Source: Metridium senile (Eukaryota > Cnidaria > Anthozoa > Actiniaria > Metridiidae). From it: 64,000 bases of DNA. Location: positions 3,807,486-3,871,485 of the forward strand of contig OX459104.1 of NCBI GenBank assembly GCA_949775045.1, given 5' to 3'. Below, piece after piece: positions 14,670 to 26,606 of this stretch (position 1 is the stretch's first letter; each line of letters begins with the position of its first letter). Below the pieces are notes generated by a model. The model saw only the letters and a program-made list of their open reading frames with translations, searched no databases and was not told where the DNA came from. Position numbers and translations under genes: made by a program.

Positions 14670-17600
14670 GACTGAACGTTTCAGGTCGATTTTATCCCGT
14701 CATTTTTACTGAACGTTTCAGGTCGATTTTAACCCGTTATTGTGACTGAACGTTTCAGGTCGATTTTAACCCGTTATTGTGACTGAACGTTTCAGGTCGA
14801 TTTTAACCCGTCATTGTGACTGAACGTTTCAGGTCGATTTTATCCCGTCATTTTTACTGAACGTTTCAGGTCGATTTTAACCCGTCATTGTGACTGAACG
14901 TTTCAGGTCGATTTTATCCCGTCATTTTTACTGAACGTTTCAGGTCGATTTTAACCCGTCATTGTGACTGAACGTTTCAGGTCGATTTTATCCCGTCATT
15001 TTTACTGAACGTTTCAGGTCGATTTTAACCCGTCATTGTGACTGAACGTTTCAGGTCGATTTTATCCCGTCATTTTTACTGAACGTTTCAGGTCGATTTT
15101 AACCCGTCATTGTGACTGAACGTTTCAGGTCGATTTTATCCCGTCATTTTTACTGAACGTTTCAGGTCGATTTTAACCCGTCATTGTGACTGAACGTTTC
15201 AGGTCGATTTTATCCCGTCATTTTTACTGAACGTTTCAGGTCGATTTTAACCCGTCATTGTGACTGAACGTTTCAGGTCGATTTTATCCCGTCATTTTTA
15301 CTGAACGTTTCAGGTCGATTTTAACCTGTCATTTTTACTGAACGTTTCAGGTCGATTTTAACCCGTCATTGTGACTGAACGTTTCAGGTCGATTTTAACC
15401 CGTTATTGTGACTGAACGTTTCAGGTCGATTTTAACCCGTCATTTTTACTGAACGTTTCAGGTCGATTTTAACCCGTCATTGTGACTGAACGTTTCAGGT
15501 CGATTTTACCCGTCATTTTTACTGAACGTTTCAGATCGATTTTATCCCGTCATTGTGACTGAACGTTTCAGGTCGATTTTATCCCGTCATTTTTACTGAA
15601 CGTTTCAGGTCGATTTTAAGCCGTTATTGTGACTGAACGTTTCAGGTCGATTTTATCCCGTCATTGTGACTGAACGTTTCAGGTCGATTTTAACCCGTTA
15701 TTGTGACTGAACGTTTCAGGTCGATTTTAACCCGTCATTTTTACTGAACGTTTCAGATCGATTTTATCCCGTCATTGTGACTGAACGTTTCAGGTCGATT
15801 TTAACCCGTCATTGTGACTGAACGTTTCAGGTCGATTTTATCCCGTCATTTTTACTGAACGTTTCAGGTCGATTTTAACCCGTCATTGTGACTGAACGTT
15901 TCAGGTCGATTTTATCCCGTCATTTTTACTGAACGTTTCAGGTCGATTTTAACCCGTTATTGTGACTGAACGTTTCAGGTCGATTTTAACCCGTTATTGT
16001 GACTGAACGTTTCAGGTCGATTTTATCCCGTCATTTTTACTGAACGTTTCAGGTCGATTTTAACCCGTCATTGTGACTGAACGTTTCAGGTCGATTTTAT
16101 CCCGTCATTTTTACTGAACGTTTCAGGTCGATTTTAACCCGTCATTGTGACTGAACGTTTCAGGTCGATTTTATCCCGTCATTTTTACTGAACGTTTCAG
16201 GTCGATTTTAACCCGTCATTGTGACTGAACGTTTCAGGTCGATTTTATCCCGTCATTTTTACTGAACGTTTCAGGTCGATTTTAACTCGTCATTGTGACT
16301 GAACGTTTCAGGTCGATTTTATCCCGTCATTTTTACTGAACGTTTCAGGTCGATTTTAACCTGTCATTTTTACTGAACGTTTCAGGTCGATTTTAACCCG
16401 TCATTGTGACTGAACGTTTCAGGTCGATTTTATCCCGTCATTTTTACTGAACGTTTCAGGTCGATTTTAACCCGTTATTGTGACTGAGCGTTTCAGGTCG
16501 ATTTTAACCCGTTATTGTGACTGAACGTTTCAGGTCGATTTTAACCCGTCATTGTGACTGAACGTTTCAGGTCGATTTTATCCCGTCATTTTTACTGAAC
16601 GTTTCAGGTCGATTTTAACCCGTCATTGTGACTGAACGTTTCAGGTCGATTTTATCCCGTCATTTTTACTGAACGTTTCAGGTCGATTTTAACCCGTTAT
16701 TGTGACTGAACGTTTCAGGTCGATTTTAACCCGTTATTGTGACTGAACGTTTCAGGTCGATTTTAACCCGTCATTGTGACTGAACGTTTCAGGTCGATTT
16801 TATCCCGTCATTTTTACTGAACGTTTCAGGTCGATTTTAACCCGTCATTGTGACTGAACGTTTCAGGTCGATTTTATCCCGTCATTTTTACTGAACGTTT
16901 CAGGTCGATTTTAACCCGTCATTGTGACTGAACGTTTCAGGTCGATTTTAACCCGTCATTGTGACTGAACGTTTCAGGTCGATTTTATCCCGTCATTTTT
17001 ACTGAACGTTTCAGGTCGATTTTAACCCGTCATTGTGACTGAACGTTTCAGGTCGATTTTATCCCGTCATTTTTACTGAACGTTTCAGGTCGATTTTAAC
17101 CCGTTATTGTGACTGAACGTTTCAGGTCGATTTTAACCCGTCATTGTGACTGAACGTTTCAGGTCGATTTTATCCCGTCATTTTTACTGAACGTTTCAGG
17201 TCGATTTTAACCCGTCATTGTGACTGAACGTTTCAGGTCGATTTTATCCCGTCATTTTTACTGAACGTTTCAGGTCGATTTTAACCCGTTATTGTGACTG
17301 AACGTTTCAGGTCGATTTTAACCCGTTATTGTGACTGAACGTTTCAGGTCGATTTTAACCCGTCATTTTTACTGAACGTTTCAGGTCGATTTTATCCCGT
17401 CATTGTGACTGAACGTTTCAGGTCGATTTTAACCCGTTATTGTGACTGAACGTTTCAGGTCGATTTTATCCCGTCATTTTTACTGAACGTTTCAGGTCGA
17501 TTTTAACCCGTCATTGTGACTGAACGTTTCAGGTCGATTTTAACCCGTCATTTTTACTGAACGTTTCAGGTCGATTTTAACCCGTCATTGTGACTGAACG

Positions 17601-20600
17601 TTTCAGGTCGATTTTATCCCGTCATTTTTACTGAACGTTTCAGGTTGATTTTAACCCGTCATTGTGACTGAACGTTTCAGGTCGATTTTATCCCGTCATT
17701 TTTACTGAACGTTTCAGGTCGATTTTAACCCGTCATTGTGACTGAACGTTTCAGGTCGATTTTATCCCGTCATTTTTACTGAACGTTTCAGGTCGATTTT
17801 AACCCGTTATTGTGACTGAACGTTTCAGGTCGATTTTAACCCGTTATTGTGACTGAACGTTTCAGGTCGATTTTAACCCGTCATTGTGACTGAACGTTTC
17901 AGGTCGATTTTATCCCGTCATTTTTACTGAACGTTTCAGGTCGATTTTAACCCGTCATTGTGACTGAACGTTTCAGGTCGATTTTATCCCGTCATTTTTA
18001 CTGAACGTTTCAGGTCGATTTTAACCCGTCATTGTGACTGAACGTTTCAGGTCGATTTTATCCCGTCATTTTTACTGAACGTTTCAGGTCGATTTTAACC
18101 CGTCATTGTGACTGAACGTTTCAGGTCGATTTTATCCCGTCATTTTTACTGAACGTTTCAGGTCGATTTTAACCCGTCATTGTGACTGAACGTTTCAGGT
18201 CGATTTTATCCCGTCATTTTTACTGAACGTTTCAGGTCGATTTTAACCCGTCATTGTGACTGAACGTTTCAGGTCGATTTTATCCCGTCATTTTTACTGA
18301 ACGTTTCAGGTCGATTTTAACCCGTCATTGTGACTGAACGTTTCAGGTCGATTTTATCCCGTCATTTTTACTGAACGTTTCAGGTCGATTTTAACCTGTC
18401 ATTTTTACTGAACGTTTCAGGTCGATTTTAACCCGTCATTGTGACTGAACGTTTCAGGTCGATTTTAACCCGTTATTGTGACTGAACGTTTCAGGTCGAT
18501 TTTAACCCGTCATTTTTACTGAACGTTTCAGGTCGATTTTAACCCGTCATTGTGACTGAACGTTTCAGGTCGATTTTACCCGTCATTTTTACTGAACGTT
18601 TCAGATCGATTTTATCCCGTCATTGTGACTGAACGTTTCAGGTCGATTTTATCCCGTCATTTTTACTGAACGTTTCAGGTCGATTTTAAGCCGTTATTGT
18701 GACTGAACGTTTCAGGTCGATTTTATCCCGTCATTGTGACTGAACGTTTCAGGTCGATTTTAACCCGTTATTGTGACTGAACGTTTCAGGTCGATTTTAA
18801 CCCGTCATTTTTACTGAACGTTTCAGATCGATTTTATCCCGTCATTGTGACTGAACGTTTCAGGTCGATTTTAACCCGTCATTGTGACTGAACGTTTCAG
18901 GTCGATTTTATCCCGTCATTTTTACTGAACGTTTCAGGTCGATTTTAACCCGTCATTGTGACTGAACGTTTCAGGTCGATTTTATCCCGTCATTTTTACT
19001 GAACGTTTCAGGTCGATTTTAACCCGTTATTGTGACTGAACGTTTCAGGTCGATTTTAACCCGTTATTGTGACTGAACGTTTCAGGTCGATTTTATCCCG
19101 TCATTTTTACTGAACGTTTCAGGTCGATTTTAACCCGTCATTGTGACTGAACGTTTCAGGTCGATTTTATCCCGTCATTTTTACTGAACGTTTCAGGTCG
19201 ATTTTAACCCGTCATTGTGACTGAACGTTTCAGGTCGATTTTATCCCGTCATTTTTACTGAACGTTTCAGGTCGATTTTAACTCGTCATTGTGACTGAAC
19301 GTTTCAGGTCGATTTTATCCCGTCATTTTTACTGAACGTTTCAGGTCGATTTTAACCTGTCATTTTTACTGAACGTTTCAGGTCGATTTTAACCCGTCAT
19401 TGTGACTGAACGTTTCAGGTCGATTTTATCCCGTCATTTTTACTGAACGTTTCAGGTCGATTTTAACCCGTTATTGTGACTGAGCGTTTCAGGTCGATTT
19501 TAACCCGTTATTGTGACTGAACGTTTCAGGTCGATTTTAACCCGTCATTGTGACTCAACGTTTCAGGTCGATTTTATCCCGTCATTTTTACTGAACGTTT
19601 CAGGTCGATTTTAACCCGTCATTGTGACTGAACGTTTCAGGTCGATTTTATCCCGTCATTTTTACTGAACGTTTCAGGTCGATTTTAACCCGTTATTGTG
19701 ACTGAACGTTTCAGGTCGATTTTAACCCGTTATTGTGACTGAACGTTTCAGGTCGATTTTAACCCGTCATTGTGACTGAACGTTTCAGGTCGATTTTATC
19801 CCGTCATTTTTACTGAACGTTTCAGGTCGATTTTAACCCGTCATTGTGACTGAACGTTTCAGGTCGATTTTATCCCGTCATTTTTACTGAACGTTTCAGG
19901 TCGATTTTAACCCGTCATTGTGACTGAACGTTTCAGGTCGATTTTAACCCGTCATTGTGACTGAACGTTTCAGGTCGATTTTATCCCGTCATTTTTACTG
20001 AACGTTTCAGGTCGATTTTAACCCGTCATTGTGACTGAACGTTTCAGGTCGATTTTATCCCGTCATTTTTACTGAACGTTTCAGGTCGATTTTAACCCGT
20101 TATTGTGACTGAACGTTTCAGGTCGATTTTAACCCGTCATTGTGACTGAACGTTTCAGGTCGATTTTATCCCGTCATTTTTACTGAACGTTTCAGGTCGA
20201 TTTTAACCCGTCATTGTGACTGAACGTTTCAGGTCGATTTTATCCCGTCATTTTTACTGAACGTTTCAGGTCGATTTTAACCCGTTATTGTGACTGAACG
20301 TTTCAGGTCGATTTTAACCCGTTATTGTGACTGAACGTTTCAGGTCGATTTTAACCCGTCATTTTTACTGAACGTTTCAGGTCGATTTTATCCCGTCATT
20401 GTGACTGAACGTTTCAGGTCGATTTTAACCCGTTATTGTGACTGAACGTTTCAGGTCGATTTTATCCCGTCATTTTTACTGAACGTTTCAGGTCGATTTT
20501 AACCCGTCATTGTGACTGAACGTTTCAGGTCGATTTTAACCCGTCATTTTTACTGAACGTTTCAGGTCGATTTTAACCCGTCATTGTGACTGAACGTTTC

Positions 20601-20750
20601 AGGTCGATTTTATCCCGTCATTTTTACTGAACGTTTCAGGTTGATTTTAACCCGTCATTGTGACTGAACGTTTCAGGTCGATTTTATCCCGTCATTTTTA
20701 CTGAACGTTTCAGGTCGATTTTAACCCGTCATTGCGACTGAACGTTTCAG
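14670..20750. repeat. Two tandem copies of a block of about 3.0 kb inside the satellite
   Basis: Ordered rare-variant markers in about 14670-17740 recur in about 17740-20750. Offsets are 3070 bp up to about 16150 (for example TTTTAAGCC at 15618 and 18688). They then drop to 2996 bp (for example TGAGCG near 16487 and 19483; GGTTGATT near 17645 and 20641). The change is 74 bp, one dimer. This is large-scale unequal exchange on top of the 37-bp unit. Confidence 0.8.
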
Positions 20751-21610
20751 GTCGATTTTATCCCGTTATTGTGACTGAACGTTTCAGGTCGATTTTAACC
20801 CGTTATTGTGACTGAACGTTTCAGGTCGATTTTACCCGTCATTTTTACTGAACGTTTCAGATCGATTTTATCCCGTCATTGTGACTGAACGTTTCAGGTC
20901 GATTTTATCCCGTCATTTTTACTGAACGTTTCAGGTCGATTTTAACCCGTCATTGTGACTGAACGTTTCAGGTCGATTTTATCCCGTCATTTGTACTGAA
21001 CGTTTCAGGTCGATTTTAACCCGTCATTGTGACTGAACGTTTCAGGTCGATTTTATCCCGTCATTTTTACTGAACGTTTCAGGTCGATTTTAACCCGTTA
21101 TTGTGACTGAACGTTTCAGGTCGATTTTATCCCGTCATTTGTACTGAACGTTTCAGGTCGATTTTAACCCGTCATTGTGACTGAACGTTTCAGGTCGATT
21201 TTATCCCGTCATTTTTACTGAACGTTTCAGGTCGATTTTAACCCGTCATTGTGACTGAACGTTTCAGGTCGATTTTATCCCGTCATTTTTACTGAACGTT
21301 TCAGGTCGATTTTAACCCGTCATTGTGACTGAACGTTTCAGGTCGATTTTATCCCGTCATTTTTACTGAACGTTTCAGGTCGATTTTAACCCGTCATTGT
21401 GACTGAACGTTTCAGGTCGATTTTATCCCGTCATTTTTACTGAACGTTTCAGGTCGATTTTAACCCGTCATTGTGACTGAACGTTTCAGGTCGATTTTAT
21501 CCCGTCATTTTTACTGAACGTTTCAGGTCGATTTTAACCTGTCATTTTTACTGAACGTTTCAGGTCGATTTTAACCCGTCATTGTGACTGAACGTTTCAG
21601 GTCGATTTTA
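19071..21610. repeat. Right copy of the 2.5-kb satellite block
   Basis: This is the partner of the block at 10011-12550, offset 9060 bp. Its first part is also the second copy of the 3-kb tandem duplication, so the same ancestral block is present three times (about 10.0, 16.1 and 19.1 kb). Confidence 0.85.
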
Positions 21611-22178
21611 TCCCGTCATTTTTACTGAACGTTTCAGGTCGATTTTAACCCGTCATTGTGACTGAACGTTTCAGGTCGATTTTATCCCGTCATTTTTACT
21701 GAACGTTTCAGGTCGATTTTATCCCGTCATTGTGACTGAACGTTTCAGGTCGATTTTAACCCGTTATTGTGACTGAACGTTTCAGGTCGATTTTATCCCG
21801 TCATTTTTACTGAACGTTTCAGGTCGATTTTAACCCGTCATTGTGACTGAACGTTTCAGGTCGATTTTAACCCGTCATTTTTACTGAACGTTTCAGGTCG
21901 ATTTTAACCCGTCATTGTGACTGAACGTTTCAGGTCGATTTTATCCCGTCATTTTTACTGAACGTTTCAGGTTGATTTTAACCCGTCATTGTGACTGAAC
22001 GTTTCAGGTCGATTTTATCCCGTCATTTTTACTGAACGTTTCAGGTCGATTTTAACCCGTCATTGCGACTGAACGTTTCAGGTCGATTTTATCCCGTTAT
22101 TTTTACTGAACGTTTCAGGTCGATTTTAACCCGTTATTGTGACTGAACGTTTCACATCGATTTTAACCCGTCATTGTT

Positions 22179-22600
22179 ACATGCAAAATGGTCAAAATGA
22201 CGTTTTGCAATGTAATATAGCCCAGGAGATGCATGCGTTTATGTTTACGTTATTACAATGGTTTCTTTGAGATCAATAAAAACAACCCATTTTAACACAT
22301 TGCGGTATTTTATTGTGATTCATGACTTACTGCTCAATACATTGATTGAATTAACGTTTGTTATATATTATCTCTTCCCATAATTCTGTATATTCTCCTT
22401 TACTAGGAGATCTGTTATTTAAGAAATTCACTTCAAGAGAAAGATTATTGTTGATAATCTTTTAGGATTAAGGGTATATTTTAATGTTGGTGATTCTGAA
22501 ACATTATCAAAAGCATTTAGTAGCGCTGTGTTCGTGCGCTGTGTTCGTGCGTGCGTCCGTGAATAAAACTCAAAAATTGATGAACATGTTAACAAACGTA
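22179..22600. other. Satellite edge and AT-rich single-copy flank
   Basis: The satellite decays over its last unit and passes into AT-rich sequence with no coding potential I can see. A short GTGCGTGCGTCC-type stretch lies near 22525-22560. No gene, RNA or transposon end was recognised. Confidence 0.6.
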
Positions 22601-23170
22601 ACCGAAATGAATTAAAGTTAAAAACAAAATATATAAACGAAACAAAATGACTAATAAAACAAAAGAAATTGTTAAAAATAGAGTAAATTCAAAGAAATTT
22701 AAAATCAGACAATTGAAGAAAAATAATAGTAGGTTTGCTAACTATTAAATGCAACGAAACGAATAATGTAGACGAAATTAAGTAAAACCAATGGAAACAT
22801 AACGAAACAAAATGAAACTGAAAACAAAATGAAATTATAATCGAAATAAGAACAACCAAATGAAAAAAGAAGCGAAATAGACTGAAATGAAACGAAATGA
22901 GAAAAATAATAAAAAAGCGAAACAAATTGGTTCATGCAAAATGAAAAGAAAAAGAAAACAGCGAAATAAAATATTTGCGAAATGAAATAAAGCGAAATGA
23001 AAAGCATGAAAACAAAACAAACCGGTTCATGCAAAATTCAAAGTAAACGAAAACAGCAAAATAACACATTTGCAAAATAAAATGAAATGAAGCGAAATGC
23101 AAAATTTCGTGCAAAAATGAACGAAATGAATGAAAACTAAGGAAAGCGCAAAACGGAACGCAACGAAACA
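22600..23170. repeat. Degenerate A-rich (GAAAC/GAAAT) simple repeat downstream of the gene
   Basis: The plus strand is a drifting purine-rich repeat of motifs such as AACGAAATG and GAAATGAAACG over some 550 bp. The open frames here on the minus strand are strings of Phe, Ile and Ser that simply translate this repeat. It lies beyond the stop codon of the minus-strand gene, so it is 3' flank or 3' UTR. Confidence 0.75.
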
Positions 23171-23269
23171 GCTACTCACCGGAATCTTTTGACAATGTTT
23201 CAGTATTTTTAACGTAGATCTTTTTTAAATTCTTTCTGAAGACTTGTATTTAATATTATGTAAACTAAT

Positions 23270-23422
23270 TTAAGCCAGACAGTAGAGACCGATTCTCTTA
23301 CATCTCGTGAATAATCTGTCAAAGGATTTAGCGCCCTTACAGTTGGTACCATCCCACAGGTCAACGTGTCCTTCGGGGAAACTATAGCCGCAATCCTGGA
23401 ACAGGATGATTCCTTTACGCTT
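23270..23422 (-). CDS. Amidase exon 3 (C-terminal, catalytic-His exon, contains stop)
   Basis: A good acceptor (pyrimidine-rich tract then CAACAG) precedes position 23422. The frame then runs 50 codons to TAA at 23272-23270. It opens with KRKGIILF, and the block G-H-V-D-L-W-D-G follows at residues 18-25 of the exon. The His codon is at 23368-23366 and matches the conserved catalytic histidine of the Tae4 family. The exon has four Cys (residues 11, 28, 41, 48). The longer open frame on the same strand over 23209-23553 is another frame and lacks these motifs. An ATTAAA-type polyadenylation hexamer lies at 23254-23249, rather close to the stop, so the real poly(A) site is uncertain. Confidence 0.8.
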   Translation of the reverse strand, partial: KRKGIILFQDCGYSFPEGHVDLWDGTNCKGAKSFDRLFTRCKRIGLYCLA

Positions 23423-26400
23423 CTGTTGAGAAGAAAGAGTTTTTTATTTTGTGTTTGAACGTCAATCTGTTTGATGTTGATTATGATGATATTGATGATG
23501 ATGTTGATGAAGGTAATAATGATTGTAAAGATGGTGTTAATGTTGATGATCATGTTGATTATGATGTTGATGATGATGATATTGATGAAGGTAATGAGGA
23601 TGGTAGTAATGGTAGTAATGATGATGGTAGTAATGGTAGTATTGCTGGTAGCAATGGTAGTAATGATGATGGTAGTAATGATGATGCCTAATGATGATTG
23701 TAGTAATGATGATGGTGATGATGGTAGTAATGGTGATGTTGTTCATGATGATGTTATTGATGATGATGATAATGTTGATGAAGGATGATGTTGATAATGA
23801 AGTTGATGAGGATGCTGATGGTAATGATGATGGTAATAATCATCGTAATGATGATGATGATGTTGAGGGTGATTTTGATATTGTGATGGTAATGATAATG
23901 ATGGTAATGACAAAAATCATGATAATGATGAAAAATGATAAAAGTCATGATAATGACGATGTCAATACCTTGTAGTCGCTGGATTTAGATGACACCAGAT
24001 CAGGTTTACCAAGTAGTTTTTCAAGGTAGCAGGCCATTGTATTTACACGTAAAATGTATTTCTTGTTCGCATCACCCACAGTTCCACACCAACCACACTC
24101 TTTATTCCTTAATTGGATGGAAAATCCTACACAAAAGACATGACAGTATTAGAGCGAATTCGTATAACCCATTTTTAAAATGCAAATGAGAATATGTGTA
24201 AAATAATATGTTAATTAGGTGTGCGTGTTATAATAAATGCTTCAGTGAGTTGCGCTCTCGGCTTCAAGTAATCAAAATAAAACATGATTGACAACGAAAA
24301 CGTTTAAAGAATTACTCGAAACCACTTTTATCAATGTTTTCCACAGTGGCTTGTGGCTCAAAGAAAAAAATGAAAGAAAATAGCTACACGCACACCTCAT
24401 TAGCATGTTAGTTCAAACATATTCTCATTTGCATTTTAAAAGTGGGTTATACGAATACGCTCTATTATAGCGTAAAGGCATGCAACATAAACAGTACTAG
24501 AAATAGTGATATTTTATGCTAATTCTATTGTTTAATTTGTTTAACACTAGCTCTTTACTCCTTAATTGGATGGAAAATCCTACACAAAACATGACAGCAT
24601 TAGCACTACTTTTTTCACGGGTAACGTATACACCTATTTCAATTAACGTTGTCCATCTGGAATGGTTGATCTGAGACCGATAGGAATTGTGGGAGCTCGT
24701 TAAACTGCAAATGCACTATTATAATAACGCTCGAATATTAATGTTTACTTCTGAAATACTGTTATCTGTAATTCAGCACCATTCAAGTGTGATTAAAACA
24801 ATGCATTTGCAGTTTAACGAGCTCCCACAATTCCTATCGGTCTCAGATCAACCATTCCAGATGGACAACGTTAATTGAAATAGGTGTACACTTATTACAA
24901 AAATGGTTGACGAAGTGAATTACTGAATGTAATGGAGACTCAAGAGCGGATACAGAAATTTGTCAGGGGGTGTCCCAATTGCAAATGAAGGGCTCTTAAG
25001 GTGTTTATAGGGGGTGTCCCGTCCCTAAATGACTTAAATAAAATAGGGGTAATAGCTGTTATTACAGTTATATGCAAATGATTTCAAACAATGGATTCAA
25101 ATCGAGGCTTTCGGGCAAACCTATTGTTTTCGCCCGAAAGCCTCGACTTCAACCCATTGCTCAAAATCATTTGCATATAACTGTAATAACAGCTATTGCA
25201 GCACTAGATATCTTAATGGTTGAGCGCTGAAATATAATAACTTTGAACTGAAGAATATTAAGAGGTTATTAACCAAGCGCGAGGTCTGTATGGAAAATAT
25301 CAGACCGAGGTTTTGACAGTAAGGAACGAGCGCAGCGAGGTCCGTACAAAAAAGACTGAGGTCTGATATTTTTCCGGACAGACCGAACAAGCGAGGTTAA
25401 TAAATTGTTTATTATATGGCTTTTTTTCTTAGCGATGTACGAAATCGCAAATATTTTATCGCTGAATCTCTCATTATTGAATGAATAAAAATACATTAAA
25501 CACACACTAAACTGGCTAAAAAGCACTTTGCAGGTATGAAAAGGCAAAACTTTAACAAAATATTTATTGCAATACTTTACAAGTTGTTTTTAATTTCCCT
25601 GGTTAAAAAAAATACGAAAATTGGACCGTTGTCGTGGTAACGGTCTGATATGGGAAAATATCAGATCGGAAATCATCCAATCAGAGCGCGCGTACTATCG
25701 TAGCCATATAATAAAGCTTTTGATAACAAAATATTTCCAATGCTGTTGTAGAGTAACATTATAGCGTTAAAGTGCGGCGCTTATTCGAGGTCGGCGCTTA
25801 TTCGAGGTCGGCGCTTATATACATTTGTTCCATACCTGATTTACAAAGAGCAAAAGACAGTCTTACAGCGCTAGATTTCTCTTTAGCGACGTTAGCCAAG
25901 GCTGTGTTCTTTTGAAGCCATTTAGAATCACAGTCGAGGTAGCTTGGATAGTTCTTGAACAGTCTGCTGAATGATGGCATTCCTGTGGATAATGACAGTA
26001 TTTAGTATTGATGATGATGATGATGATGATAATTGATGATGATGATAATTGATGATGATGATGATGATAATTGATGATGATGATGATGATGATAATTGAT
26101 GATGATGATGATGATGATGATAATTGATGATGATGATAATTGATGATGATGATGATGATAATTGATGATGATGATAATTGATGATGATGATGATGATAAT
26201 TGATGATGATGATGATGATGATAATTGATGATGATGATGATGATGATAATTGATGATGATGATGATAATGATAATTGATGATGATGATGATAATTGATGA
26301 TGATGATGATGATAATTGATGATGATGATAATTGATGATGATGATGATGATAATTGATGATGATGATGATGATGATAATTGATGATGATGATAATTGATG

Positions 26401-26575
26401 ATGATGATGATAATTGATGATGATGATGATAATTGATGATGATAATTGATGATGATGATGATGATGATAATTGATGATGATGATGATGATGATAATTGAT
26501 GATGATGATGATGATGATAATTGATGATGATGATGATGATAATTGATGATGATGATAATTGATGATGATGATAAT

Positions 26576-26606
<31 letters not shown>

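Larger units (their letters stand above)
1..22178. repeat. 37-bp tandem satellite array, about 600 copies
   Basis: The whole stretch is a head-to-tail array of a 37-bp unit that starts TCGATTTTA and ends ACGTTTCAGG. It begins before the window, and the last recognisable unit fades at about 22178. Most units differ only at unit position 10 (A or T) and positions 20 and 22 (T..T or G..G). The A/GTG and T/TTT versions tend to alternate, giving a 74-bp dimer. Rare variants (CCTGTC, CCAGTC, TTGAGG, GAGCGT, AACATT) mark larger periods. A few units are 36 bp, for example near 10002, 11772, 12660, 13584, 15508, 18578 and 20832. Since 37 is not a multiple of 3 and every unit carries stops, no protein is encoded. 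There are no unique spacers, so this is not CRISPR. A heterochromatic or centromeric satellite is the plain reading. Confidence 0.98.
24127..25835. other. Intron with four palindromic elements and a partial copy of exon 2
   Basis: The 1.7-kb intron holds inverted-repeat elements at 24150-24464, 24629-24888, 25051-25198 and 25408-25714 and a partial exon copy at 24551-24602 (each listed separately). Between 25230 and 25400 there is a repeat-like stretch with several GCGAGGTC motifs. A GCGGCGCTTATTCGAGGTC motif is tandemly repeated near 25775-25820, just past the donor of amidase exon 1. Confidence 0.7.

Noticed and set aside
1..22178. CRISPR-like regular array of about 37-bp repeats
   Set aside because: Units are directly adjacent with no unique spacers, no cas genes are near, and the surrounding DNA is eukaryotic. 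It is a satellite.
23209..23553. 114-codon minus-strand frame covering amidase exon 3
   Set aside because: It is another reading frame from the one with the Tae4 motifs, and its N-terminal part is repeat. The spliced frame is preferred because of splice sites, phase and motif agreement.
25978..25980. ATG in amidase exon 1 as the start of a separate amidase gene
   Set aside because: It lies two bases after a strong acceptor whose phase matches EGF-1. No promoter-like or 5' UTR signal is visible in the repeat-filled intron. It cannot be fully excluded without transcripts.
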